A stretch of 64,000 nucleotides of DNA from Nitrosomonas sp. (GTDB lineage: Bacteria; Pseudomonadota; Gammaproteobacteria; Burkholderiales; Nitrosomonadaceae): the NCBI GenBank assembly GCA_016708955.1, contig JADJES010000004.1:1-64000 (forward strand), given 5' to 3'. The position numbers were made by a program, and so were the translations under genes. Positions 10,450-19,567 of this stretch are shown here, one piece after another. The first letter of the stretch is position 1. The number at the start of each line of letters is the position of its first letter. The notes below the pieces were generated by a model. It searched no databases. It saw only the letters and a list, made by a program, of their open reading frames with translations, and had not been told where the DNA came from.

Positions 10450-11082
10450 ATGACGAATAATAAAATTGCAGAGTACAATGCAACGTTACGAAATAAACCT
10501 GCATTAGACATAGTGCGTTGGGGCATTGTACGATCAAACGGTCATGCTGTTGTGTCAACCAACTTCCGTCCTTTTGAAGCAGTTATTCTTCATCTCTGCG
10601 TTCAGGTGCAACCGGATATTCCAGTGCTTTGGGTAGATCACGGTTACAACCGACCAGCGACTTACAGATATGCCGAAAAGCTCTGTGATAGACTCAATCT
10701 CAACCTTAAGACCTATTTGCCGAAGCTAACCGCTGCACATCGCGATGCCATTTATGGACCCATTCCAAATGTCGATGATGAAGCTGAACTGAATAAGTTT
10801 AGTGCGATGATGAAGCTAGAGCCCTTTCAACGTGGCATGAAGGAACTTGCGCCTGCAGTCTGGATCACAGCCTTACGCGAAGTACAGAATCCGAATCGCG
10901 CCAAACTGGATATTCTCGCCGAGGATAAAATTTATAGCGCCATCAAAATCAACCCTGTTTTCTACTGGACAGATACTGACATGGAAGCCTATCTCAAACA
11001 ACATAGCTTACCGAATGAATGGGATTATTTCGATCCAGCGAAAGCGGACGAAAAGCGCGAATGTGGAATACACATAAAGTGA
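10450..11082 (+). CDS. cysH: Phosphoadenosine phosphosulfate (PAPS) reductase family protein, CysH-like
   Basis: This 210-residue protein has the adenine-nucleotide alpha-hydrolase fold of CysH: an N-terminal block STNFRPFEAVILHLC, then IPVLWVDHGYNRPATYRYAEKL, and the C-terminal ECGIH motif whose cysteine is the catalytic nucleophile. The paired cysteines that hold the 4Fe-4S cluster of APS reductases are not seen, which favours the PAPS-type enzyme. CysH reduces PAPS to sulfite with thioredoxin or glutaredoxin in sulfate assimilation. No good ribosome site precedes ATG 10450 and the group II intron ends just upstream, so the original 5' region may have been disturbed. No other cys genes are nearby. 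Confidence 0.85.
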   Translation: MTNNKIAEYNATLRNKPALDIVRWGIVRSNGHAVVSTNFRPFEAVILHLCVQVQPDIPVLWVDHGYNRPATYRYAEKLCDRLNLNLKTYLPKLTAAHRDAIYGPIPNVDDEAELNKFSAMMKLEPFQRGMKELAPAVWITALREVQNPNRAKLDILAEDKIYSAIKINPVFYWTDTDMEAYLKQHSLPNEWDYFDPAKADEKRECGIHIK

Positions 11083-11220
11083 GCGAATCAAATATCGGGT
11101 TTGGTGTTCGTATTCATTCAACTTAAACTCATAATTGTATAAAGGTTTAAATATTTTTGTCATGAAATAATGTTAGACGAATTAAGCAAAGTTAATTCTA
11201 ATTTTGAAAAGGAGTCTGAA

Positions 11221-11391
11221 ATGATTGAACAAAAGAAAATAGTAGAACCAGAAAAAATTGCCTGCGAAGTATGCTTTAAAGAAATACCGATATCCGAGGC
11301 AAAGAGTGTAAAGGCTACTGATTATATTATGTATTATTGTGGTCTTGATTGTTATGACAAATGGAAGAAGCAAGAAAAGGAATCTAAATAA
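11221..11391 (+). CDS. Small zinc-ribbon protein, DUF3330 family
   Basis: ATG 11221 is chosen because AAAAGGAG (11208-11215) lies just upstream; a longer frame from 11170 lacks such a site. The 56-residue product has CEVCFKEI and later YYCGLDCYDKW, four cysteines arranged like a treble-clef zinc site. This matches the DUF3330 family, small proteins often found on mobile DNA and in metal-resistance regions. No enzymatic role is known. It stands alone between cysH and the first ISL3 copy. Confidence 0.75.
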   Translation: MIEQKKIVEPEKIACEVCFKEIPISEAKSVKATDYIMYYCGLDCYDKWKKQEKESK

Positions 11392-12177
11392 AAACTGCCA
11401 ACCTTGGAGTCTTGGTTTACTGCTTGATTGGATATTTAATAGCCTGATTTCAATAAACTTCGTCATGATTAACCAATTCACACATTGGGTGAATCCGCCG
11501 CAGGGTGAACTGCACTGTTCTTAGGATGAAAGGCAGCACTGTAGCTTCTTGAAGCGGAACGAATTTTCTGCTATTGCGCTTTGCCTGAGTTGCTTTTATC
11601 TAAAAATATATTTTAAGCAGTGATGACAATCATCATTCTAGATAAGTCGTAAACAGCACGTATTGTGGCTGTAAAAATAAAAGCCTTAGGAAATTCAACT
11701 CTTTGATCTTTCATGATTATGCTATCGAGACTAGAACATGGCATTTATGGATTAACAGTCTGTGTGTGATAACGCTAGTGATAGAAATGAAAATTAACCA
11801 TAAACTATTTTCCAGCGATCATGCTTAATTTGTTGTTCACGTAGTGTCCACATGAAAATGAATAAGTATTTTAATGCGTATAATTCATTGTATTAATGTT
11901 GTTGGTCAGAATAGTGCTAATGACCTACTGATAACGAAACTTAACTGTTAATTATAATCATAAAAAATCAATTGCTTAAAATTCTTGCTAAGCATAAAAG
12001 TCGCGCACATAACCTCAGGCAGCGTCAGGCAGCGGTGTTTGTCGTGTAGCTTGGCGCAAATTTGATACAATCACTCTCGTGCTTCTCATAGTTTTCTTCA
12101 GAAAAGATATTTCTGGGAATTTGGTTTCCCTAAATTATAACTAAACCTTTACTACAATTTCATTTTACAGAAAGATT
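11392..12177. other. Long non-coding stretch, no gene recognised
   Basis: Nearly 790 bp carry no convincing reading frame on either strand. The only local feature noted is a short direct repeat (CAGGCAG twice near 12017-12032). The sequence is AT-rich and ends at the ISL3 inverted repeat. Confidence 0.5.
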
Positions 12178-13531
12178 GGTTCATCCGGCAAGTGCGTACT
12201 TGTTAGTCAGAAATGCATGTTGAAATAAAGTGAATTAAAGGTTGAAATTATCTCTGATTTTCAACGAAGAGGTTTTTTCAACATGTCGACCAGTTTGCTG
12301 TATCACGCCTTTGGTATAGTTGGTTATTTTTATCAAAGCACTTGTTTTATTGCGGGTGTCATAGTTGTTGCAATACAAGCGGATCATTGGCGATTGAGAT
12401 GTCCGGTATGTAAAAGCCGCGAGATACATTGCCAGGAAAGTTGGTTAGACGCTTCAGGACAGTACCGGTAGGTCAAAAGCAGTCTATATCGACCTTCCAG
12501 TTCAGCGGGTAGAATGCACCCGATGCCAAGCAGTTCGTCAGGTAAAGATACAGTTTGCTGATGAGCACAAGCGCTATACACGTTCTTTCGAAAGATTGGT
12601 TTTGGATCTCTCTAGGCACATGACCATCCAGGCAGTAGCACGCCATCTTGGAGTGAGCTGGGATCTGGTTAAGGGAATACAGAAGGACAATCTGAATAAA
12701 CGTTATCGGTTGCCGAAATTGGCCAAGATAAAACGCATTGCGCTGGATGAAATATACCAAGGCAAGAAGCTGGGTTATTTAACGATAGTTCTGGATCTTC
12801 AACGTGGGGCAGTGATTTTTGTTGGCAATGGGAAAGGTGCCGATGCACTGATTCCGTTTTGGAAGCGTTTGAAACGATCGGGTGCACGGATTGAAGCGGT
12901 TGCGACCGACATGGGGCCAGCATACATCAGTGCGGTGCGGGCTAATATCCCAGATGCAACGCTAGTGTTCGATCACTTCCATATTATTAAGCTGTTCAAC
13001 GAAAAGTTGACAAAACTTGCGTCGTGATCTGCAACGAGAAGCAGAAAATGGGTTGGGCAAACCCGTTTTGAAGGGCATTCGCTGGCTGTTGCTGAAGAAC
13101 CCTGACAACCTGGATGACAAGCGCAATGAACGTCAACGTCTGGACGAAGCATTAAAGCTCAATGAGCCCTTGGCAACGGCCTATTACATGAAAGAAGAGT
13201 TACGCAATATCTGGCATCAACCGGATAAACTCTCAGCTCAAAATGCATTGGATGAATGGGTAAAAAAAAAGCCGCTGCTTCGGATGTCAACATGCTCAAG
13301 CAATTCTCTAAAACTATTGCAGCACACCGCTCAGGTATCCTGGCTTATTTCGATTTTAATGGTTTATCAACCGGGCCGTTGGAAGGTACCAACAACAAGA
13401 TAAAAACTTTGCACAAAATGGCCTATGGTTTCAGAGATGTCGAGTTCTTTAAACTCAAAATTATGGCGCTGCATGAAACCAATTATGTCCTTGTCGGTTA
13501 AACCCAAAAGTACGCACTTGCCGGATGAACC
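12178..13531 (+). mobile_element. ISL3-family element, copy 1 (defective)
   Basis: The element is 1354 bp with terminal inverted repeats beginning GGTTCATCCGGCAAGTGCG at 12178 and ending at 13531. It is nearly identical to copy 2 at 14415-15768, which lies in the opposite direction. The expected 8-bp target duplication is absent: flanks are GAAAGATT on the left and TGGTTTTG on the right. This suggests that one flank was exchanged by recombination or deletion. The transposase gene carries lesions not found in copy 2. Confidence 0.88.
12283..13501 (+). pseudogene. ISL3-family transposase, copy 1, multiple frameshifts
   Basis: The frame starts at MSTSLLYHAFGIVGYF. The N-terminal zinc-finger part (RCPVCKSREIHC) runs into a frameshift at about 12434, where copy 2 reads GGGG and this copy AGG. 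The DDE domain continues (ALDEIYQGKKLGYLTIVLD, then AVATDMGPAYISAV and FDHFHIIKLF). A second break near 13018 has one extra T relative to copy 2. A third lies in the run of nine A at 13262-13270. The C-terminal part resumes as MLKQFSKTIAAHRSG and ends at 13501. The transposase would recognise the element ends, but this copy is clearly inactive. Confidence 0.88.
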
Positions 13532-13603
13532 TGGTTTTGTATATTAAAAATGAATTGAAAAAGATCAGAAACTGCTTCTTAATTGGTGCATAAAATTTTC
13601 TTA

Positions 13604-14050
13604 ATGACTATTAAATCGAAATTAGAAAATATAAGGACAGACCGTGTAGAAACCGTTAAGGAACTAGCGGAACTCAAGATTGCTCTTGATGAGCATGCTA
13701 TCGTTGCCATCACCGATAATAAAGGAAACATCATATATGCCAATGAAAAATTCTGCGTCATTTCGCAGTACTCTCGCGATGAATTACTTGGCAAGAATCA
13801 TCGTATTATCAACTCTGGATATCATTCGAAAGAGTTTATGCGAGACTTATGGAGCACAATCAAAAGTGGACAAGTCTGGAAAGGTGATATAAAAAACCGT
13901 GCGAAGGATGGATCTACCTATTGGGTGGCAACTACTATCGTACCCTTTCTAGATCAGAACGAAGTGCCATACCAATACATCGCCATTCGCGCAGAAATCA
14001 CCGAACGGAAGAATTTGGAGGAAAGAAATGCCGCGAAGACTTACTCAAGG
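13604..14050 (+). pseudogene. PAS/PAC sensor domain fragment
   Basis: ATG 13604 is preferred to a TTG at 13583. The product has one PAS domain (residues about 20-125: IVAITDNKGNIIYANEKFC, ELLGKNHRIINSGYH) and a PAC end (YQYIAIRAEITERK). In this kind of protein a kinase, GGDEF or chemoreceptor domain should follow ITERKxxEE. Instead the frame loses all resemblance to any such domain after about 14030 and stops at 14161. The fragment begins only 70 bp from ISL3 copy 1, and the whole piece lies between the two ISL3 copies, so it is probably a stranded part of a sensor gene of the c-di-GMP cluster. Confidence 0.7.
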
Positions 14051-14370
14051 AGCTCGATAAGGCCGAAGTGCTTCAGAAAGCGGCAAAGGATAAACGCGAT
14101 AAGCTCGCTGGCGCAGATGCAGAAAAGGATAGGACACGATGGGATGAGTACGTCAAAATGAAGGACGAATATGAAAAGAACGCTATAGCCTATCGTGAGG
14201 CCGAAGCGAAGTTGGCCGAGTTCAATCGTACGCATGGAGACGATATCCCTCGCTATTCGGCGCAGCTTGTTAATTACTATAAGTCAGAGCAGGTCGGGCA
14301 TAATAATGCGATCGAGGAGCAGAAAAATCGGTCCGAGAACTGCGGTAAGCTCGAATACATGAGTTACTGA
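14023..14370 (+). other. Coiled-coil coding fragment of unknown origin
   Basis: In the next frame after the PAS domain, an open stretch starting around CREDLLKELDKAEV gives about 115 residues rich in K, E, D and A: KDKRDKLAGADAEKDRTRWD, then YREAEAKLAEFNRTHGDD and QLVNYYKSEQVGHNNAIEEQ. It ends at TGA 14368-14370. It looks like a helical coiled coil. I do not recognise the family. It could be the true continuation of the PAS gene after a frameshift, or the tail of an unrelated gene joined by deletion. Confidence 0.4.
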
Positions 14371-14414
14371 GAGGCTCTCCAAAGGATTCTGTCGAATTAA
14401 ACTCAGCTAATATG

Positions 14415-15768
14415 GGTTCATCCGGCAAGTGCGTACTTTTGGGTTTAACCGACAAGGACATAATTGGTTTCATGCAGCGCCATAATTTTGAGTTTAAAGA
14501 ACTCGACATCTCTGAAACCATAGGCCATTTTGTGCAAAGTTTTTATCTTGTTGTTGGTACCTTCCAACGGCCCGGTTGATAAACCATTAAAATCGAAATA
14601 AGCCAGGATACCTGAGCGGTGTGCTGCAATAGTTTTAGAGAATTGCTTGAGCATGTTGACATCCGAAGCAGCGGCTTTTTTTTACCCATTCATCCAATGC
14701 ATTTTGAGCTGAGAGTTTATCCGGTTGATGCCAGATATTGCGTAACTCTTCTTTCATGTAATAGGCCGTTGCCAAGGGCTCATTGAGCTTTAATGCTTCG
14801 TCCAGACGTTGACGTTCATTGCGCTTGTCATCCAGGTTGTCAGGGTTCTTCAGCAACAGCCAGCGAATGCCCTTCAAAACGGGTTTGCCCAACCCATTTT
14901 CTGCTTCTCGTTGCAGATCCTGACGCAGTTTTGTCAACTTTTCGTTGAACAGCTTAATAATATGGAAGTGATCGAACACTAGCGTTGCATCTGGGATATT
15001 AGCCCGCACCGCACTGATGTATGCTGGCCCCATGTCGGTCGCAACCGCTTCAATCCGTGCACCCGATCGTTTCAAACGCTTCCAAAACGGAATCAGTGCA
15101 TCGGCACCTTTCCCATTGCCAACAAAAATCACTGCCCCACGTTGAAGATCCAGAACTATCGTTAAATAACCCAGCTTCTTGCCTTGGTATATTTCATCCA
15201 GCGCAATGCGTTTTATCTTGGCCAATTTCGGCAACCGATAACGTTTATTCAGATTGTCCTTCTGTATTCCCTTAACCAGATCCCAGCTCACTCCAAGATG
15301 GCGTGCTACTGCCTGGATGGTCATGTGCCTAGAGAGATCCAAAACCAATCTTTCGAAAGAACGTGTATAGCGCTTGTGCTCATCAGCAAACTGTATCTTT
15401 ACCTGACGAACTGCTTGGCATCGGGTGCATTCTACCCGCTGAACTGGAAGGTCGATATAGACTGCTTTTTGACCTACCGGTACTGTCCTGAAGCGTCTAA
15501 CCAACTTTCCCCGGCAATGTATCTCGCGGCTTTTACATACCGGACATCTCAATCGCCAATGATCCGCTTGTATTGCAACAACTATGACACCCGCAATAAA
15601 ACAAGTGCTTTGATAAAAATAACCAACTATACCAAAGGCGTGATACAGCAAACTGGTCGACATGTTGAAAAAACCTCTTCGTTGAAAATCAGAGATAATT
15701 TCAACCTTTAATTCACTTTATTTCAACATGCATTTCTGACTAACAAGTACGCACTTGCCGGATGAACC
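14415..15768 (-). mobile_element. ISL3-family element, copy 2
   Basis: The element is 1354 bp, in inverse orientation to copy 1, with matching terminal inverted repeats. A perfect 8-bp target duplication, CTAATATG, is present at 14407-14414 and 15769-15776, proving a transposition event at this spot. It carries one transposase gene broken only in the A-run. Confidence 0.92.
14445..15663 (-). pseudogene. ISL3-family transposase, copy 2, frame change at an A8 run
   Basis: The first 340 residues are uninterrupted from 15663: N-terminal zinc finger (LRCPVCKSREIHC and CTRCQAVRQ), helix-turn-helix region (AVARHLGVSWDLVKGIQ), and the ISL3 DDE domain (IALDEIYQGKK, AVATDMGPAYISAVRAN, FDHFHIIKLFNEKL). 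At the run of eight A (14681-14688, read on the minus strand) the frame ends in SRCFGCQHAQAIL. The last 69 residues (MLKQFSKTIAAHRSG to NYVLVG) are in another frame. Seven or ten A would join both parts as VKKAAASDVNMLKQF. Either slippage on the A-run produces full enzyme, or the gene is broken. Confidence 0.85.
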
Positions 15769-15842
15769 CTAATATGGCACTAAATGGCAACTATGCTGTA
15801 ACTATTTTTATATCAAGAAGCCAATAAGATCAATGAAGTGTA

Positions 15843-15852
15843 CTCGGCTTGG
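15843..15852. repeat. Target duplication (left) of the IS256-family element
   Basis: CTCGGCTTGG occurs here and at 18471-18480, just outside the two ends of the IS256-family element. The usual length for this family is 8-9 bp; one base of apparent extra identity may be chance. Confidence 0.75.
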
Positions 15853-16143
15853 GGGGTGTAAATAATTTTGTGTAAATGGTCATTTAGCAGGAAACTGCTT
15901 ATATACTTTTTTGGAGTAAAAAATGACCACACCCAAACCCCTGCCGACCGATTTAATTGATAGCCTGCTGGCCGATTACAAAAAGCCGGAAGATTTAATC
16001 GGCGAGCACGGTCTTCTCAAGCAACTCACCAAAGCACTGGTTGAACGTGCTCAGAAGTGGTCTCGCAAATTCGGACAGTCGTCTAAGTGATAATCTTGCT
16101 CAATCTAAATCCGTGAAGTTTGCGGCAAAAAAGGAGCGAGAGT

Positions 16144-16446
16144 ATGAGAAGGACGAGAAGGAATCACGCAGCGGGATTCAAAGCCAAGGTGGCAATAGCT
16201 GCGATCAAGGGTGATAAGACACTAGCTGAGTTAGCTGAACAATTTGATGTACATTCAAACCAGATTTCGGAATGGAAGCAGCAGTTACAGGAATCTGCAA
16301 TCGATGTATTCGGGAGTAATTCAAAAGCAAAGGCCGCCGCGCCTGATCTCAAGCTACTTCACGCCAAGATTGGACAGCTCACATTGGAGAATGATTTTTT
16401 AGAAGGCGCGCTCACCAAGGCGGGATTGTTGAGCGCAAAGCGATGA
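16144..16446 (+). CDS. IS3-family transposase OrfA
   Basis: ATG 16144 follows AAGGAG (16131-16136) at normal spacing; an upstream in-frame start at 16120 is less likely. The product of 100 residues has a helix-turn-helix (AGFKAKVAIAAIKGDKTLAE, then LAEQFDVHSNQISEWKQQL), followed by a leucine-zipper-like helix (LLHAKIGQLTLENDFLEGAL). OrfA binds the element ends and joins OrfB to make the active transposase. Its last codons overlap the orfB start by four bases (ATGA, 16443-16446), which suggests translational coupling or frameshifting between the two. Confidence 0.9.
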   Translation: MRRTRRNHAAGFKAKVAIAAIKGDKTLAELAEQFDVHSNQISEWKQQLQESAIDVFGSNSKAKAAAPDLKLLHAKIGQLTLENDFLEGALTKAGLLSAKR

Positions 16447-17273
16447 TAGACCGAACCCATAAACTGTCGTTAGTGCGACAATGCCAGCTATTGGATGTGG
16501 CACGCTCAACAGCATACTACCGACCGGTTTCGCTATCATCGGAAGAGCTTGCACTGATGCGCCGGATAGATGAATTGCATCTGAACCATCCCTTTGCAGG
16601 GGCCAGAATGCTTTCCAAAATGCTCAAACGTGAAGGAAGTTTATTCGGTCGGCGTCGTGTATCCACGCTGATGAAGCGAATGGGAATCCACGCAATCTAC
16701 CGCAAGCCCAACACCAGCAAGCGGTATCAGGCGCATCCAGTCTATCCGTATCTGTTGCGGAATTTGTCCATCACCCGCTCAAACCATGTCTGGGCAGCAG
16801 ATATCACGTACATCCCAATGAAGCGCGGCTTCGTTTATCTGTTCGCCGTGATCGACTGGGCAAGCCGTCGGGTGCTGTCATGGCGATTATCTAACACCCT
16901 GACTGCCGACTTCTGCATTGAAACTGTGCAAGAAGCCATAAACAAGCATGGCAAGCCGGATATCTTCAATACTGACCAAGGTTGCCAATTCACCAGCTTG
17001 GAATTCGCCGGGCTGCTGAAGGATAACGGTATTCAGATCAGTATGGACGGTAAGGGTAGCTGGCGTGACAATGTGTTTGTCGAACGGCTTTGGAAGAGCG
17101 TTAAATACGAAGAGGTATATCTGCACGCTTACGACAGCGTATGTGATGCAAAACAAGGCTTAGAAAAATATTTCATGTTCTACAACCAAAATAGACCTCA
17201 CACCGCACTTGACGACAAAACGCCAAATGAGTTCTACTTCGATAACCTGCTTGCAATGCAAAAAGCAGGGTAG
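16443..17273 (+). CDS. IS3-family transposase OrfB (DDE integrase domain)
   Basis: The product has 276 residues. The N-terminal HTH_21-like part (SSEELALMRRIDELHLNHPF, then RMGIHAIYRKPNTSK) precedes an rve integrase core. The catalytic residues are visible: D in WAADITYIPMKRG, D in FNTDQGCQFTS, and E in NVFVERLWKSVKYEEVY. A final block FMFYNQNRPHTALDDKTP is typical of IS3 OrfB. The length and all motifs are complete, and the gene is coupled to orfA by an ATGA overlap. Confidence 0.92.
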   Translation: MIDRTHKLSLVRQCQLLDVARSTAYYRPVSLSSEELALMRRIDELHLNHPFAGARMLSKMLKREGSLFGRRRVSTLMKRMGIHAIYRKPNTSKRYQAHPVYPYLLRNLSITRSNHVWAADITYIPMKRGFVYLFAVIDWASRRVLSWRLSNTLTADFCIETVQEAINKHGKPDIFNTDQGCQFTSLEFAGLLKDNGIQISMDGKGSWRDNVFVERLWKSVKYEEVYLHAYDSVCDAKQGLEKYFMFYNQNRPHTALDDKTPNEFYFDNLLAMQKAG

Positions 17274-18543
17274 GAATTAACGCAAGATTTCCACTTAAGA
17301 TATGGGAAAAATTGTCCAATCAAGTGAGGCCACTTCTCTCTGCAAGCCGAAATGACCGAGCATCTTGGTCATGATAAGCACGAAACTGTAGCCAATCCCA
17401 CTGGTAATGCCAGAAATGGTAAAAGTCGCAAGACCCTGAAAGGTGAGTTTGGTGAATTGCCCATCGAGATTCCCCGTGACCGTGAAGGCAGCTTTGAGCC
17501 TCAAATCATTTCCAGGCATCAAACCCGCTGGGTGGGATTTGATGACAAGATCCTCTCGCTGTATGCCCGTGGTATGACGGTGCGCGAAATCCAACAGCAT
17601 CTTGCCGAAATATACGGCGTTGAAGTGTCTCCTACACTTATTTCCACGGTCACCGATGGCGTGCTGGACGAAGTAAAGCAATGGCAATCCCGACCTCTTG
17701 ATGCTGTTTACCCCGTGATCTACCTTGATTGCATCCATACCAAAGTCCGTGACGCCGGGAGCGTTCGTGCCAAAGCGGTTTACCTGGCGATCGGCATTAA
17801 TATGGAAGGCCATAAAGAAATCCTGGGTCTATGGATTGCCCAGACCGAGGGTGCCAAATTCTGGCTCAGCGTTGTCACTGAACTCAAGAACCGTGGCGTG
17901 CAGGATATCTTTATCGCCTGCGTTGATGGTTTGAAGGGTTTCCCTGAAGCGATTGAAACCGCCTATCCACAGGCCATTGTACAACTCTGCATCGTGCACA
18001 TGGTGCGTAACAGCCTCAACTACGTCGGATGGAACAAACGCAAGGAAGTGGCCGCCGATTTACGCTCGATCTACAGCGCCGCCACGATTGATGAGGCCGA
18101 GCAAGCATTATCTGGCTTTGAGAAAAAATGGAACGATGCTTATCCTCCGATTGCCCCGTCCTGGCGCAATAATTGGCAGCGCATTATCCCGTTTTTTGAC
18201 TATCCCCCTGAGATACGGCGCATCATTTATACAACCAACGCGATTGAATCAGTCAATATGAGCCTGCGCAAAGTCAGCAAAAGTCGTGGATCGTTTCCTA
18301 ACGACGAGTCTGCTATCAAACTGTTCTATTTGGCACTCATCAACATCGCCAAAAAATGGTCTATGCCACTAAAAGATTGGAAGCCCGCCTTAAACAGGTT
18401 TACCATTCAATTTGAGGATAGAATGCCTCAGCATTATTAACCACCATTTACACAAAATCTAAGACACCCTCTCGGCTTGGCAGTCAATATCATCGTGTTA
18501 TGGAGCCGAGCTATATGGGAGAGCATAAAAAAGTGGGGGGTAT

Positions 18544-18808
18544 TTACAGGGAATCATATACATTTGATCGACGGCCGATTTTTATGACATTAACTATAAG
18601 ACTTTGGTCATAAATTTCATAGATAATTCGATACATACCCTGCCTGACACTGATAAAGTTCTTTTCCCGCTATTTTTATACAGCCTTCAGCTCTGTGGTT
18701 ATCGGATAAACTCTCTATTTTATTTAAGATTCGTGCAACATCTTGCTTCGGGATATTAAGAAAATCCTTAGTTACAGATCGTTTAAAAGTTATTTTATAT
18801 TTTGCCAT
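18544..18808 (-). pseudogene. RelE/ParE-type toxin, copy 1, frameshifted
   Basis: The first 50 residues (MAKYKITFKRSVTKDFLNIP) match the intact copy at 59808-60071. The frame breaks near 18655, where the intact copy reads YRSRQGMYRIIYEI and this one YQCQAGYVSNYL. Continuing in the other frame gives the same C-terminus and a TAA at 18544-18546. RelE/ParE toxins are small mRNA-cleaving or gyrase-blocking proteins. The start overlaps the antitoxin end by 14 bp. The lesion removes the C-terminal strand that usually holds active residues, so this toxin should be dead, while its antitoxin remains intact. Confidence 0.8.
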
Positions 18809-19028
18809 GCTGTTTCAAATCATTCAGCATTTCTTCATAGCTGATGTCAGGCTCATCTTTTCTTTTAGCACAGGCTTCTAGATCTTCTTGATCTTCATTC
18901 ATGAGTTGTCTGAGTGCTTCATCCACCAATTCAGAAACAGATCGTGAAGAAGTCACCGATTTAATTTTTAATGCTTGGTGAATAGAAGGATCAAAATAAA
19001 TAGTCGATCGTTTTGATAAATTGCTCAT
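18795..19028 (-). CDS. Ribbon-helix-helix antitoxin, copy 1
   Basis: The start is taken at 19028 (MSNLSKRSTIYFDPSIHQA), with GGAG upstream, rather than at the longer frame from 19058. The 77-residue product has a ribbon-helix-helix N-terminus (RSTIYFDPSIHQALKIKSV) and an acidic C-terminus (NEDQEDLEACAKRKDEPDIS) expected to bind the toxin. It is about 95% identical by eye to the copy at 59588-59821. The promoter region has a TATAAT box and a repeat like that of the other copy. Such proteins repress their own operon and neutralise the RelE-like toxin encoded by the overlapping gene. Confidence 0.85.
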   Translation of the reverse strand: MSNLSKRSTIYFDPSIHQALKIKSVTSSRSVSELVDEALRQLMNEDQEDLEACAKRKDEPDISYEEMLNDLKQHGKI

Positions 19029-19128
19029 ACAAATATTCTCCAGTAATTTAAGAAGCATTATAACGTTTTTATGATTGTAATGTTTACATGTTATGACGTT
19101 ATAGTGTTATTATTTTCTATGAGACTTT

Positions 19129-19139
19129 ACTATTGATAA
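19129..19139 (+). repeat. Half-site ACTATTGATAA between toxin-antitoxin pairs
   Basis: ACTATTGATAA, followed by AA, recurs exactly at 19931-19943 as a direct repeat, so these two sites flank the ParE/Phd pair. The same 11-mer is at 59462-59472. Sequence similarity between the two RHH/RelE copies stops at this half-site. Confidence 0.6.
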
Positions 19140-19275
19140 AAGGGCTACTTTTATATGGGTGGCCGTAAGGATTCTTTCGTAAATGAGTAACATCTCTACA
19201 ATTTATTGAAAAATGTAATTATCTGTGATGTAGGGGTAGTTACCTCATAGCTGCAAAAATCGTCACTTCTCCAGG

Positions 19276-19560
19276 CTATAAAATTGACTCAATATCACGA
19301 CTGCCGTGTAGCACGCGTATAACTTCAATCCCTGATTGACTAGGTCGATAGAAAATTAAATAATTATCGACAGGGAATTTATAAAGACCGCAGTATTCTT
19401 CACGTTTAACGCCTAATTTTGGATTAGCGGCCAAAAGCTCACAATGTTTTTTTATGATTAATAAATAATCAGTTGCTACTTTTGGATTATCTCGTGAAAT
19501 AAAATCATAAATCTCCTGCAAATCATTTCTGGCAAGTGCTGTAAACCGAACGTTTTTCAT
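19276..19560 (-). CDS. RelE/ParE-family toxin
   Basis: The intact product has 94 residues with the ParE fold: MKNVRFTALARNDLQEIYDF, then KKHCELLAANPKLGVKREEY, the core strand YKFPVDNYLIFYR, and a C-terminal EVIRVLHGSRDIESIL. These blocks are characteristic of ParE-type toxins that inhibit DNA gyrase. The gene follows the Phd-type antitoxin by 7 bp on the same strand, so both are one operon with antitoxin first. A mixed pairing (Phd antitoxin with ParE toxin) is common in type II systems. Nothing suggests damage. Confidence 0.88.
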   Translation of the reverse strand: MKNVRFTALARNDLQEIYDFISRDNPKVATDYLLIIKKHCELLAANPKLGVKREEYCGLYKFPVDNYLIFYRPSQSGIEVIRVLHGSRDIESIL

Positions 19561-19567
19561 TCAGATT

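Larger units (their letters stand above)
16053..17337 (+). mobile_element. IS3-family element inserted in the IS256 transposase
   Basis: The 1285-bp element has ends AGAAGTGGTCTC (left) and the complement of AGAAGTGGCCTC (right). It is flanked by a 3-bp duplication CTC (16050-16052 and 17338-17340), the normal size for IS3. It contains orfA and orfB overlapping by ATGA. Both frames are intact, so this element may still be active. Confidence 0.9.
15923..18440 (+). pseudogene. IS256-family (Mutator-type) transposase interrupted by IS3
   Basis: The N-terminal part starts at ATG 15923 with GGAG at 15913-15916 and reads MTTPKPLPTDLIDSLL up to LTKALVERA at 16050. After the IS3 insertion the same frame resumes at 17341 as LQAEMTEHLGHDKHE and runs to 18440. 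Joining CTC at 16050-16052 to 17341 restores GTGCTCTGCAAGCC, a seamless frame. The later part has the IS256 catalytic region: VIYLDCIHTKVRD, then DIFIACVDGLKGFPEAIETA, LCIVHMVRNSLNYV, and NAIESVNMSLRKVSK. The transposase would move the element by copy-out-paste-in. It is inactivated only by the IS3 insertion. Confidence 0.9.
15853..18470 (+). mobile_element. IS256-family element split by an IS3-family element
   Basis: The terminal inverted repeats share GGGTGT and, further in, TTTTGTGTAAATGG at both ends (15854-15880 and 18443-18469). CTCGGCTTGG is repeated outside. Removing the inserted IS3 element and its 3-bp duplication leaves about 1.33 kb, normal for IS256. The transposase gene is intact apart from the insertion. 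Confidence 0.85.

Noticed and set aside
11392..12177. Hidden RNA gene in the long gap
   Set aside because: Only a short direct repeat was found; no tRNA-like fold, strong hairpin or promoter-terminator pair was seen.
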